A stretch of 64,000 nucleotides of DNA from Fusobacterium sp. JB019 (GTDB lineage: Bacteria > Fusobacteriota > Fusobacteriia > Fusobacteriales > Fusobacteriaceae). The stretch lies in NCBI GenBank assembly GCA_030673965.1, contig JAUTCN010000002.1, positions 186,001 through 250,000 on the forward strand. Direction: 5' to 3'. Of this stretch, positions 56,395 through 64,000 are shown piece after piece (the stretch's first letter is position 1; each line of letters begins with the position of its first letter). The notes under the pieces are model-generated. The model saw nothing but the letters and a program-made list of their open reading frames with translations. It was not told the origin of the DNA and ran no database searches. A program made the translations under genes and the position numbers.

Positions 56395-56423
56395 TTGACA
56401 TAAATAATTAAAAGGAATATAAT
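56395..56423 (+). promoter_or_regulatory. consensus sigma-70 promoter of the MATE gene
   Basis: Exact TTGACA (56395-56400), 17 bases, exact TATAAT (56418-56423), 45 bases before the ATG. Confidence 0.9.
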
Positions 56424-56468
56424 GAAAGACAGACTTTAATTATTATATATAAGGAGGAAAAAATAATT

Positions 56469-57800
56469 ATGAATAACAACTTAGGGAAAACTTATAATTT
56501 TCTTTCTTTGATGAAATTTGTTTTTCCTAATATATTAATGATGCTAATATTATCTATTTATGTAAATGTAGATGGAATATTTGTATCTAGATATGTTGGA
56601 ACAACAGCTTTATCTTCTATGAATATTATGTTTCCAGGATGTTTAAGTTTAGTTTTTGCAATCGGAATTATGCTTGGAACTGGTGGAGGTGCTATTGTAG
56701 CTAGAAAGTTAGGGGAAAGAAAGGTAGAGGAAGCTAGAAAAAATTTCACATTAATTATAATTTTAGGAATTGGGATTGGAATGATATTCTCATTAATTGG
56801 AACAAATTTCATTCATTCTATTGCTAAATTATTAGGAGCAAGTGATATACAACTTCCTTTTAGTATTGCTTATGGAAAGATATTATTTTTATTTGCACCA
56901 TTTTTATTTTTGCAAGTTATGTTTCAGACATTTTTTATAACTGCAGGAGTTCCAACTCTTGGATTAATTAGTACACTTGGAGGAGGGATATTAAATATAA
57001 TATTAGATTATTTTTTTATTGTAATATTAAAATTTGGTGTTGGTGGAGCTGCACTTGCAAGTGGACTTGGATATCTTGTTCCCTCTTCCATTGGATTAAT
57101 CTATTTTGGATTATTGAAGAGGGGAGAATTACATTTTGCTAAGACTTGTTTTGATAGATGCTTTGTATTCAAATCATTAGTGAATGGATCTTCTGAAATG
57201 GTAACTAATTTAGCTTACGGTATTACAACTTTTTTATTTAATATATCTTTCTTAAAATATTATGGTGAAGATGGAGTTGCTGCAATAACAATTGCATTAT
57301 ATTTGGAATTTATATTTATGGCTATATATCTAGGATATTCAATGGGAGTATCTCCTTTAATTAGTTATAAATATGGAAGTAGAGATTGTGATCAATTAAA
57401 AAAATTATTTAAGTATAGTATTATATTTACTGGAATTAGTTCTTTATTTATATTTTCATTTTCAAGAATATTTTTACCAAATATAGTAGAGATATTCACA
57501 CACGAAGGAACTAATGTATATAATATTATCTTAAAAGGATTTCCATTATTTTCATTCTCATTTCTAATTATTGGATATAATGTATTTGCTTCTAATTTGT
57601 TTACTGCTCTATCAAATGGAAAGATATCAGCAATAATTTCATTTTCAAGAACATTAATATTTTTAGTTGGGACAATATTATTATTACCTTTAATATTAAA
57701 TGAAAAAGGATTATGGCTTGCTATTCCTGTGGCAGAAGCCTTTGGTTTAACAGTTTCAATATTTTTTATACTAATAAAAAAAGGGAGATACAAGTATTAA
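56469..57800 (+). CDS. MATE-family efflux transporter
   Basis: 443 residues with twelve hydrophobic segments in two halves; early SIYVNVDGIFVSRYVGTTALSS (about 25-46) is the MATE N-terminal motif, and GTGGGAIVARKLGERK (about 72-87) follows. Exports cationic drugs or metabolites using Na+ or H+. AAGGAGG about eleven bases before the ATG. Behind a consensus promoter. Confidence 0.9.
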   Translation: MNNNLGKTYNFLSLMKFVFPNILMMLILSIYVNVDGIFVSRYVGTTALSSMNIMFPGCLSLVFAIGIMLGTGGGAIVARKLGERKVEEARKNFTLIIILGIGIGMIFSLIGTNFIHSIAKLLGASDIQLPFSIAYGKILFLFAPFLFLQVMFQTFFITAGVPTLGLISTLGGGILNIILDYFFIVILKFGVGGAALASGLGYLVPSSIGLIYFGLLKRGELHFAKTCFDRCFVFKSLVNGSSEMVTNLAYGITTFLFNISFLKYYGEDGVAAITIALYLEFIFMAIYLGYSMGVSPLISYKYGSRDCDQLKKLFKYSIIFTGISSLFIFSFSRIFLPNIVEIFTHEGTNVYNIILKGFPLFSFSFLIIGYNVFASNLFTALSNGKISAIISFSRTLIFLVGTILLLPLILNEKGLWLAIPVAEAFGLTVSIFFILIKKGRYKY

Positions 57801-57852
57801 AAGTTTCAACAAAAAAATATTATTTCAACAATTAAATTTGTATAACCCCGGG

Positions 57853-57899
57853 AAAATCAGCATTTTTTTAAACTTTGTTTAATAAATTATGTTGATTTT
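57853..57899. terminator. inverted repeat, possible bidirectional terminator
   Basis: AAAATCAGCAT (57853-57863) with ATGTTGATTTT (57889-57899), one G-T pair, 25-base loop, T run on the + strand. Lies between convergent genes. Confidence 0.5.
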
Positions 57900-57909
57900 T
57901 TTTATTTTC

Positions 57910-58407
57910 TTAATCATATCTAGCAACAAATACTAAAGTTTGTGAATAATTACCAGCTTTAGTGCTTGAAGGTAAATGAATATAACCATCTATTACCATT
58001 TCTATAATTCCATTTTCATTGGATAAGATACTTTCTTTATCACCAGTAGAATAATAAGGATATCCTTGAATAAAATCATAAAATACACGAGTGTATATTG
58101 TATCATTATATTTATTTTTTAAAGGAATACGACTTCCTGATTGATTATGAATACTTTGATTTTTAATTTTAATTTGTAAATTTATCAAGGTATATGGAAC
58201 TCCTAAGATTTTAACTCTTCCTTTTTGAACTGGATAATTATTAGATGTCCCTGCTATAATATTCCCATAATTTAAATCACTTTCAACCTTTACAGCTAAT
58301 GATTGCACCAACTCAACTTGAGCATGAAATTGGTTTGGCTCATTATCATTACTGAAACTAAAAGAGCTAATAGCTAAAAAAAGACTGATTAATAATTTTT
58401 TATTCAT
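57910..58407 (-). CDS. secreted DUF4402-like protein, second copy
   Basis: 165 residues: signal peptide with SSFSFS near 14-19; beta-rich domain with VESDLNYGNIIAGT (about 41-54, the FG-x-I-x-x-G region in altered form), LGVPYTLINLQIKIK, and the C-terminal AGNYSQTLVFVARYD, the same family end as the protein at 49397-49849. Probably a surface or pilus-like beta-sandwich. ATG 58407 with AAGGAGAA upstream; the longer frame to 58428 starts before that site. Confidence 0.72.
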   Translation of the reverse strand: MNKKLLISLFLAISSFSFSNDNEPNQFHAQVELVQSLAVKVESDLNYGNIIAGTSNNYPVQKGRVKILGVPYTLINLQIKIKNQSIHNQSGSRIPLKNKYNDTIYTRVFYDFIQGYPYYSTGDKESILSNENGIIEMVIDGYIHLPSSTKAGNYSQTLVFVARYD

Positions 58408-58540
58408 AAAATTCTCCTTAGTATACACGTTTATTATAAGTTATTATAACATCTTGTCATATCTAAAACAAATAAATATATAAATATTTGTAAAATTAAT
58501 GTATAATAGTAATATAGAATAAATTTAAAAAGGGAGATAT

Positions 58541-59221
58541 ATGAGATTAGATAAATTTTTAACAGAATGTGGACTTGGAACAAGAAGTGAAGTAAAAAAA
58601 TTAATTGATGAAAATGCAATAAGGGTTAATGGGACTTGTAAAGTTTATCCAAAAACTAGCATCAATGAAAAGGAAGATATTATCTTATTTAGAGGAGAAC
58701 CAATAACTTACAAAGAGTTTAGGTATTATGTTTTAAATAAAAAAGCTGGATTTGTAACAGCAGTTGAAGATTATAGAGATCAAACTGTAATGGATCTTTT
58801 ACCTGATTGGGTAGTTAGAAAGAATCTTGTTCCAGTTGGAAGACTTGATAAAGATACTGAAGGACTTTTACTTTTTACAAATAATGGTAAATTAAATCAT
58901 AAATTGCTTTCTCCAAAGAGTCATGTTGATAAAACTTATTATGTAGAAGCTAAAAACATAATAAGTCAAAATGACATTAAGAAATTAGAAGAGGGAATAG
59001 ATATTGGAGGATATATAACTTTACCAGGAAAAGTTGAAGCTTTAGAAAGTAAAAAAATATTGCTTACTATTAATGAGGGTAAATTTCATCAAGTGAAAAA
59101 AATGTTAGAGCAAATAGATAATGAAGTAACATATTTAAAAAGAATTTCATTTGGAAAATTAAAATTAGATGATTTAGAATTAGGTGAAGTTAAGGAAGTA
59201 GAATTAGAAGATATCATCTAA
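58541..59221 (+). CDS. RsuA/RluB-family pseudouridine synthase
   Basis: 226 residues: S4 RNA-binding domain (MRLDKFLTECGLGTRSEVK), then catalytic VGRLDKDTEGLLLFTNNG (about 106-123, the RLD catalytic Asp) and KTYYVEAKN (about 134-142). Isomerises a uridine in 16S or 23S rRNA. AAAGGGAG before the ATG; monocistronic. Confidence 0.93.
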   Translation: MRLDKFLTECGLGTRSEVKKLIDENAIRVNGTCKVYPKTSINEKEDIILFRGEPITYKEFRYYVLNKKAGFVTAVEDYRDQTVMDLLPDWVVRKNLVPVGRLDKDTEGLLLFTNNGKLNHKLLSPKSHVDKTYYVEAKNIISQNDIKKLEEGIDIGGYITLPGKVEALESKKILLTINEGKFHQVKKMLEQIDNEVTYLKRISFGKLKLDDLELGEVKEVELEDII

Positions 59222-59464
59222 AAAATAGAATTATTTAACAAAAAAATTATTTTTTATAGTTTTTAATTTATCTTTTATGCAACATTAAAAATAACTTAGG
59301 ATTAATAAGTCAATAAAAAATATAAAACTCAAAATAATAGAAATCACATAAAAAAGCGTCCTATAACTAAGTATATAAAAGAATTATTTGTAAAAATGAA
59401 TATTTCACTAAATATAGTTTTTAATAGGACCTTTTTCATTAAAGAAGAATTTGGAGGTGATAAA

Positions 59465-60430
59465 ATGGATTTGATAGTAAAAGATAAAAATGAAGTGAGT
59501 ACTAGGCGAAGAAAAAAGAAAGAAAAAAAATCTAGGAAATCAATATTTGAAATTTACAAAAGTGAAAAGACCATGAAAGATTATCTTTTTTATTTAAATG
59601 ACTTTTTATCATTTGTTTATGATGGGGACAGCATTCAACCAGATGAAATAGTGGAGTTAATGTCGGATATAACAGAGGAAGATGTTGAGGATTATTTATC
59701 TCATTTATTATATGAGAGAAAATTAAAAAAAACATCTGTAAATAAAATTATATCAGCTTTAAAATCATTATATAAAGAATTAGAAAAACATAAGGTAAAT
59801 AATCCTTTTAAATTTATAAAGTTATTTAAAACAACTAGAAATTTAGATAATATATTAAAGGTTTCTTTCGAGGATATTAAAGATATATTAGCTACTTATA
59901 AAGTTACAAATGAAAAAGAGTATAGAAATACCATCATTCTATATGCATTGTTTTATACTGGAATGAGAAGTCAGGAATTAATTAATGTCCGATATAAAAA
60001 TATACTTAAAAGAAACAATGATTACTTCATAAAAATAGAAAAATCAAAAAATGGAAGAGAACAGTATAAACCATTGCATTCTATTTTAGTTGAGAAAATT
60101 CAAGAGTATAAAAATTATGTATTTAATGTATATGAATATGATGAGGAAGAAATTGGAGAGCTTTTTCTTTTTCCAAGTTCATTTGAAAAAAACACGCAAC
60201 TTTCATATAGGGCGTTATATAGTCTAGTTCAAGAAATGGGGAAAAGCATAAATTTAGATATCAGTCCTCATAATATTAGACACGCAATTGCAACAGAACT
60301 TTCTGCCAATGGAGCAGATCTTTTAGAAATTAGAGATTTTCTTGGTCATTCAGATAGTAAGGTTACAGAAATTTATATAAACGCAAAATCACTATTAGAC
60401 AAAAAAGTTATCTCTAAAATACCAGATTAA
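59465..60430 (+). CDS. tyrosine recombinase (XerC/XerD-like)
   Basis: 321 residues. A polybasic start (RRRKKKEKKSRK at about 14-25), SAM-like N-terminal arm-binding domain (DYLFYLNDFLSFVYD), then the catalytic domain with YTGMRSQELINVRY (Arg about 165), HNIRHAIATEL (His-x-x-Arg about 274), LGHSDSKVTEIYI with His and the nucleophile Tyr near 307. ATG 59465 follows GGAGGTG; longer frame from 59396 has no site. A lone Xer-type gene with a dif-like palindrome downstream; could be the chromosome dimer recombinase or an integron/phage relic. Confidence 0.85.
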   Translation: MDLIVKDKNEVSTRRRKKKEKKSRKSIFEIYKSEKTMKDYLFYLNDFLSFVYDGDSIQPDEIVELMSDITEEDVEDYLSHLLYERKLKKTSVNKIISALKSLYKELEKHKVNNPFKFIKLFKTTRNLDNILKVSFEDIKDILATYKVTNEKEYRNTIILYALFYTGMRSQELINVRYKNILKRNNDYFIKIEKSKNGREQYKPLHSILVEKIQEYKNYVFNVYEYDEEEIGELFLFPSSFEKNTQLSYRALYSLVQEMGKSINLDISPHNIRHAIATELSANGADLLEIRDFLGHSDSKVTEIYINAKSLLDKKVISKIPD

Positions 60431-60435
60431 GAATT

Positions 60436-60488
60436 AAAGTCCTATTAACAAATATATTTACTGTATAGTTGTTTTTCTAGGACTTTTT
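60436..60488 (+). terminator. possible terminator of the recombinase gene
   Basis: AAAGTCCTA (60436-60444) with TAGGACTTT (60478-60486), 33-base loop, T run. Same GTCCTA core as in the inverted repeat upstream of the gene. The rest of 60431-60783 carries inverted repeats described as separate entries and no gene I can support. Confidence 0.5.
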
Positions 60489-60638
60489 TATTAAATAAGC
60501 TATAATTTAGATTTTAAGAAAAAGTAGTATAACAATCATATAAATTGTAATTGCCTAGATTTATAAATGATTAAACACTTAAATTAAAAACTATGAAAAA
60601 TAACAAAGAATATAAATAACAATTATTATTGCGTGTGA

Positions 60639-60666
60639 AAAGCATATAATTAACATTATATGATAG
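60639..60666. other. dif-like 28-base palindrome near the recombinase
   Basis: Arms CATATAAT (60643-60650) and ATTATATG (60655-60662) separated by TAAC; read as 11-6-11 the site is AAAGCATATAA / TTAACA / TTATATGATAG, the layout of an Xer core site. It lies about 210 bases past the recombinase stop. A second inverted repeat ATAATTA/TAATTAT lies at 60691-60711. Confidence 0.4.
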
Positions 60667-60783
60667 TTGTTCAGATAATTGTACAGAATAATAATTACGA
60701 GAAATAATTATGTGGCAGATTTAAAGAGCGTGGGTTAAATATAAAATATAATAGGACTTAATGTATAAAATAAGAGGAGAGGA

Positions 60784-62034
60784 ATGAAAGTGGATTTTAA
60801 TTACATAAATATTTACAAAAATGAATTTAAGGATTATTCTTTGAAATTTTTCATAAAAGATTTACTAGCTGGATTTACAATTGTGGCAGTAGCTTTACCT
60901 TTAGGACTTAGTTATGGAATTACTAGTGGAACTGGAGCAATTTCAGGATTATATAGCTTTCTATTTGGGGGAGTAATTATAGCTGCCATGTCAAATGTAA
61001 GTTTTCAAGTTAATGGATCAACTGCAGTTACTTTAGGAATTCTTGCAAGTTTAACTTCCATGTATGGACTTCAAGCAGTTTTTTTAACAGGATTAATTTC
61101 AGGTTTTATCATTTTATTATGCAGTATATTTAATCTAGGTAGATATATAAACTATACTCCAAATGAAATTGTACTTGGTTTAAATTCTGGAATATCCATA
61201 TTATTAATAGCTAATCAATTAAATAAACTTTTTGGAGTTCCAGGAATTCATGGAAGTTCAATAGAAAAAATTATATTTGCTTTTTCTAATATACAGGATT
61301 CTAATTTAATTTCTTTAGGTATGGGACTTTGTACAATTATTATATTGTTTTTATATCCTAGAAAACTAAATAATATTTTCCCTGCTTCTTTAGTTGTAAT
61401 TATGCTTTTCTTAATCATAAATATTATTTTCAAATTGGATATAGCTACAATAGGGGAAATACCAAAATCTATATTTAATGCTATTTCCTTGAATTTTAAT
61501 TATATAAGTTTTAAAAATATATTGCCTTTAATAGCTCCTAGTTTTTCAATAGGATTTCTATTAATTTTAAAATCCATATCTTGTGGTCTTGCTTCAGCAA
61601 AACAAAAAGATGAAACTTTAGATTCTAATAATGAATTATTTGCCCTTGGAATAGGAAATATGATATTACCTTTTATAGGAGCAATTCCCACAGCAGCTTC
61701 AATTTCATGTACTCAAGTTGGAATTATGAATAATCAAAAAACTAGAGTTTCTGTTCTTATTCATTCAATAACAATTTTATTTATAATTTTATTCTTTGGG
61801 AATTACATGTCAAAAATTCCATTAACTGTTTTAGCTGGAATTTTAATAACAACAGGAATTAAAATGAATAAAATAAAAATATTAAAAGAAGTATTTAAAA
61901 ATCCTAAAAAGCATTTACCTTTTATAATTACTGCTGTAACTGTTTTAATAAAAAATGTTTCTTTAGGAATAATTTTAGGTTTAGTTTCTTACTATATATT
62001 AAATAAGATTAGGAGGGGTTCTCTTGAAAAATAA
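60784..62034 (+). CDS. SulP-family anion permease without STAS domain
   Basis: 416 residues, about eleven hydrophobic segments. LAGFTIVAVALPLGLSYGI (about 29-47), FQVNGSTAVTLGILASL (about 75-91; the SulP core) and SCGLASAKQKDETLDSNNE then GAIPTAASISCTQVGI (about 299-314). Transports sulfate, bicarbonate or dicarboxylates. Most bacterial SulP proteins have about 550 residues with a C-terminal STAS regulatory domain; it is missing here. Overlaps ogt by 11 bases. Confidence 0.85.
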   Translation: MKVDFNYINIYKNEFKDYSLKFFIKDLLAGFTIVAVALPLGLSYGITSGTGAISGLYSFLFGGVIIAAMSNVSFQVNGSTAVTLGILASLTSMYGLQAVFLTGLISGFIILLCSIFNLGRYINYTPNEIVLGLNSGISILLIANQLNKLFGVPGIHGSSIEKIIFAFSNIQDSNLISLGMGLCTIIILFLYPRKLNNIFPASLVVIMLFLIINIIFKLDIATIGEIPKSIFNAISLNFNYISFKNILPLIAPSFSIGFLLILKSISCGLASAKQKDETLDSNNELFALGIGNMILPFIGAIPTAASISCTQVGIMNNQKTRVSVLIHSITILFIILFFGNYMSKIPLTVLAGILITTGIKMNKIKILKEVFKNPKKHLPFIITAVTVLIKNVSLGIILGLVSYYILNKIRRGSLEK

Positions 62035-62500
62035 GTATCACTTTTTTTACACGTGTTCCTTTGGTGACTTTTTAGTTATTCATTCTGAAGATAAAGTTTT
62101 AGGTTTGAACTTTATTTCTCCAGAACATACTTATCTCCCTGAAGAATGTAAGAATGATTTTTCTGAAAAAATAATTTCTCAGTTAAATGAGTATTTTAAA
62201 GGAGAAAGAAAACATTTTGATTTACCTTTAAAACCTTTAGGTACTGAATTTCAAAAAAGAGTTTGGAAGGCATTAATTAATATTCCATACGGAGAAACTA
62301 AAAGTTATAAAGAAATTGCAATTGAAGTTGGAAGTCCAAAAGCCTGTAGAGCAGTGGGTTCTGCAAATAATAAAAATCCAATTCCAATTATAATTCCTTG
62401 TCACAGAGTTATTGGGAGCACAGGAAAATTAGTTGGGTTTGCAGGTGGATTAAATTTGAAAGAAAAATTATTAAATTTAGAACAAAAGCAAAAAAACTAA
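62024..62500 (+). CDS. ogt: methylated-DNA-protein-cysteine methyltransferase
   Basis: 158 residues: winged-helix GETKSYKEIAIEVGSPKACRAVG (about 85-107) and active-site IPCHRVIGSTGKLVGFAGG (about 123-141, Cys nucleophile) identify Ogt, which repairs O6-methylguanine by suicide transfer. The start is TTG 62024 inside the SulP gene end, with AGGAGGGG about seven bases upstream. Probably cotranscribed with SulP. Confidence 0.93.
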   Translation: MKNKYHFFYTCSFGDFLVIHSEDKVLGLNFISPEHTYLPEECKNDFSEKIISQLNEYFKGERKHFDLPLKPLGTEFQKRVWKALINIPYGETKSYKEIAIEVGSPKACRAVGSANNKNPIPIIIPCHRVIGSTGKLVGFAGGLNLKEKLLNLEQKQKN

Positions 62501-62838
62501 TAAATTACTTGCGTAATTTGGTATAATTTGTTATTATTATTTTAGTTAGTGTTTTATATGCTATAATATTCATTTTGAACTTTTACAAAAACATATGATT
62601 GAGATATTGACAGAAATATAGGAATTGGTGAAATTAATATATGGACAAGATAATAGCTTAAAATATAAAAGCAAAAAAATCTAGTTGGTATCTTTGGTTT
62701 GTAAATAGTATTAAAAACATATAAATTCCTAATAAATTTATATTATTTTATGTATATCGATCTACTTTGAGTTTATTATATAACTATTGTAAATGGAAAT
62801 ATGCTTAAATATGTAGGATGATGTAAAGAGGAGAAGGA
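62501..62838. other. non-coding gap before panC
   Basis: 338 bases of AT-rich DNA. I see an extended -10 TGCTATAAT at 62560-62568 without a good -35, and a weak TTGAGT-17-TAAATG close to the panC start. No ORF or hairpin array I can support. Confidence 0.5.
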
Positions 62839-63687
62839 ATGAATATCGTTTCAAAAGTTTCAAAAGTAAGAGGTTTAGTAAGAGGTTGGAAAAAAGAAGG
62901 ATTATCAGTTGGATTAGTTCCAACTATGGGATATCTTCATGAAGGACATTTAAGTCTTATAAAAAAATGTAGAGAGGAAAACGATTTAGTTGTAGTTTCA
63001 ATTTTCGTTAATCCTACTCAGTTTGGAGAAAATGAAGATTTATCTTCTTATCCAAGAGATTTAAAAGCAGATTCTGCTTTATGTAAATCTGCAGGTGTTG
63101 ATTTAATTTTTAATCCATCACCAGAAGAAATGTATATAGATCCATGTGCTTATGTTAATATTAATGGTTTATCAAAAAATTTATGTGGTAAATCTAGACC
63201 AATTCATTTTAAGGGAGTTTGTACTGTTGTTTCAAAATTATTAAACATAGTTACTCCTGATAAAGCATACTTTGGTGAAAAAGATGCACAACAATTGGCT
63301 ATTATTAAAAAAATGGTAAAAGATCTAAATTTTGATGTAAAAATAGTTGGATGTCCTATTGTTAGAGAAAAGGATAATTTAGCTAAAAGTAGTAGAAATT
63401 TTTATCTTAATGAAGAGGAAAGACAAGCAGCACTTATTTTAAGTAAAGCTCTTGAATTAGGTAAAGATTATTTAAAAAAAGATAATAATGTAAATCATTT
63501 AAAAGAAGTTATTGTTAATAAAATTAATAGTGAACCTCTAGCAAAAATTGACTATGTTGAAGTAGTGGACAGTTTAAATATAGAGCCTGTTTCTGAAATA
63601 AAAAAAGATATTTTAGTTGCTGTGGCTGTATATATTGGAAATACTCGTTTAATAGACAATTTTACATTTAATGGAGGTAAAAGATAA
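62839..63687 (+). CDS. panC: pantothenate synthetase
   Basis: Joins pantoate and beta-alanine with ATP. 282 residues: [19 protein letters not shown] (about 26-44; the HxGH ATP site), [19 protein letters not shown] (about 56-74), and ATP-site ending [15 protein letters not shown] (about 187-201). GAGGAGAAGG before the ATG. It is coupled to panD by a TAATG overlap, so beta-alanine and its user are made together. Confidence 0.95.
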   Translation: MNIVSKVSKVRGLVRGWKKEGLSVGLVPTMGYLHEGHLSLIKKCREENDLVVVSIFVNPTQFGENEDLSSYPRDLKADSALCKSAGVDLIFNPSPEEMYIDPCAYVNINGLSKNLCGKSRPIHFKGVCTVVSKLLNIVTPDKAYFGEKDAQQLAIIKKMVKDLNFDVKIVGCPIVREKDNLAKSSRNFYLNEEERQAALILSKALELGKDYLKKDNNVNHLKEVIVNKINSEPLAKIDYVEVVDSLNIEPVSEIKKDILVAVAVYIGNTRLIDNFTFNGGKR

Positions 63688-64000
63688 TGGAATTAACAAT
63701 GCTAAAAGGAAAAATACATCGTGCTACAGTGAAACAAGCAGCTCTTGATTACGTTGGAAGTATTACTATTGATGAAGATTTAATGGATGCAAGTGGTATT
63801 ATTGAATATGAAAAAGTTCAAATTTCAGATGTAAATAACGGAAGTAGATTTGAAACTTATGTTATAGCAGGTGAAAGAGGATCTGGTTTAATTTGTTTAA
63901 ATGGATCTGCTGCTAGATGTGTAAGTGTGAATGATAAAATAATTATAATGTGTTATGCTAGTATGTCTGTTGAAGAAGCAAAAGCAGTTAAACCAAAAGT
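63687..64000 (+). CDS. panD: aspartate 1-decarboxylase (partial, cut by window end)
   Basis: Makes beta-alanine from aspartate. 104 residues visible from ATG 63687; GGAGGT at 63674-63679. The self-cleavage Gly-Ser in YVGSITID (about 22-29) gives the pyruvoyl group; [17 protein letters not shown] and [17 protein letters not shown] are PanD hallmarks. A second ATG four codons in could also start it. The stop lies beyond the window. Confidence 0.93.
   Translation, partial: MELTMLKGKIHRATVKQAALDYVGSITIDEDLMDASGIIEYEKVQISDVNNGSRFETYVIAGERGSGLICLNGSAARCVSVNDKIIIMCYASMSVEEAKAVKPK

Noticed and set aside
59465-60430. Tyrosine recombinase as integrase of an integrated phage
   Set aside because: No phage structural, lysis or replication genes are near it, and neighbours are housekeeping genes.

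Overview
The window is AT-rich, with strong AGGAGG-type ribosome binding sites, intrinsic terminators and a gene set that points to a fusobacterium (Fusobacterium or a close relative in Fusobacteriaceae). The pointers are secreted DUF4402 and beta-barrel outer-membrane proteins (so a diderm), a minimal SufBC pair, a DUF3798 ABC transporter, a DUF3100 pair, D-lactate dehydrogenase, and CRISPR repeats ending in GGAATGTAAAT as in clostridial/fusobacterial type I-B systems. The species call is inference.

Layout: 1-2060 holds an ACP-like protein, two small unknowns and ldhA. 2285-22352 is a 20-kb CRISPR island read entirely on the + strand: leader/array 1, then cas6-cas8b-cas7-cas5-cas3-cas4-cas1-cas2 (type I-B, Cst1/Cst2 kind), then leader/array 2, then a CorA-like membrane protein, cmr1 to cmr6 (type III-B) and a four-TM membrane protein, then leader/array 3. 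The three leaders are near-identical copies carrying a terminator hairpin and a strong extended -10 promoter. cas8b is split by an in-frame TAA inside its CXXC...CXXC zinc ribbon, so type I-B interference is probably off, while Cas6, adaptation and the type III arm look intact. Cas10 lacks an HD domain but keeps GGDD, so the type III arm probably works by nucleotide signalling to membrane effectors.

22690-28210 is a DUF3798-family ABC uptake operon. 28220-30755 is an NhaC antiporter with a MalY/PatB C-S lyase. 31040-31210 is a candidate small RNA, followed by a YtrA-type GntR/ABC operon. 33141-34804 is tdk-dnaN. Next come an AllC-like amidohydrolase, CorA with a possible leader peptide, a polyamine-binding lipoprotein, the SufBC pair and dinB. 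41462-49210 is a run of single housekeeping and accessory genes (GNAT, SDR, VOC, OMP, SpoU methyltransferase, Cof phosphatase, rubredoxin, YbaK, YwqK, nitroreductase, DMT transporter).

49397-64000 contains two separate DUF4402 secreted proteins, an M20 amidohydrolase with the DUF3100 pair, a preQ1-riboswitch-controlled queD-queE-folE-queC-queF operon, a MATE exporter, an RsuA-type pseudouridine synthase, a lone tyrosine recombinase with a dif-like palindrome downstream, a STAS-less SulP permease with ogt, and panC-panD, the latter cut by the window end.
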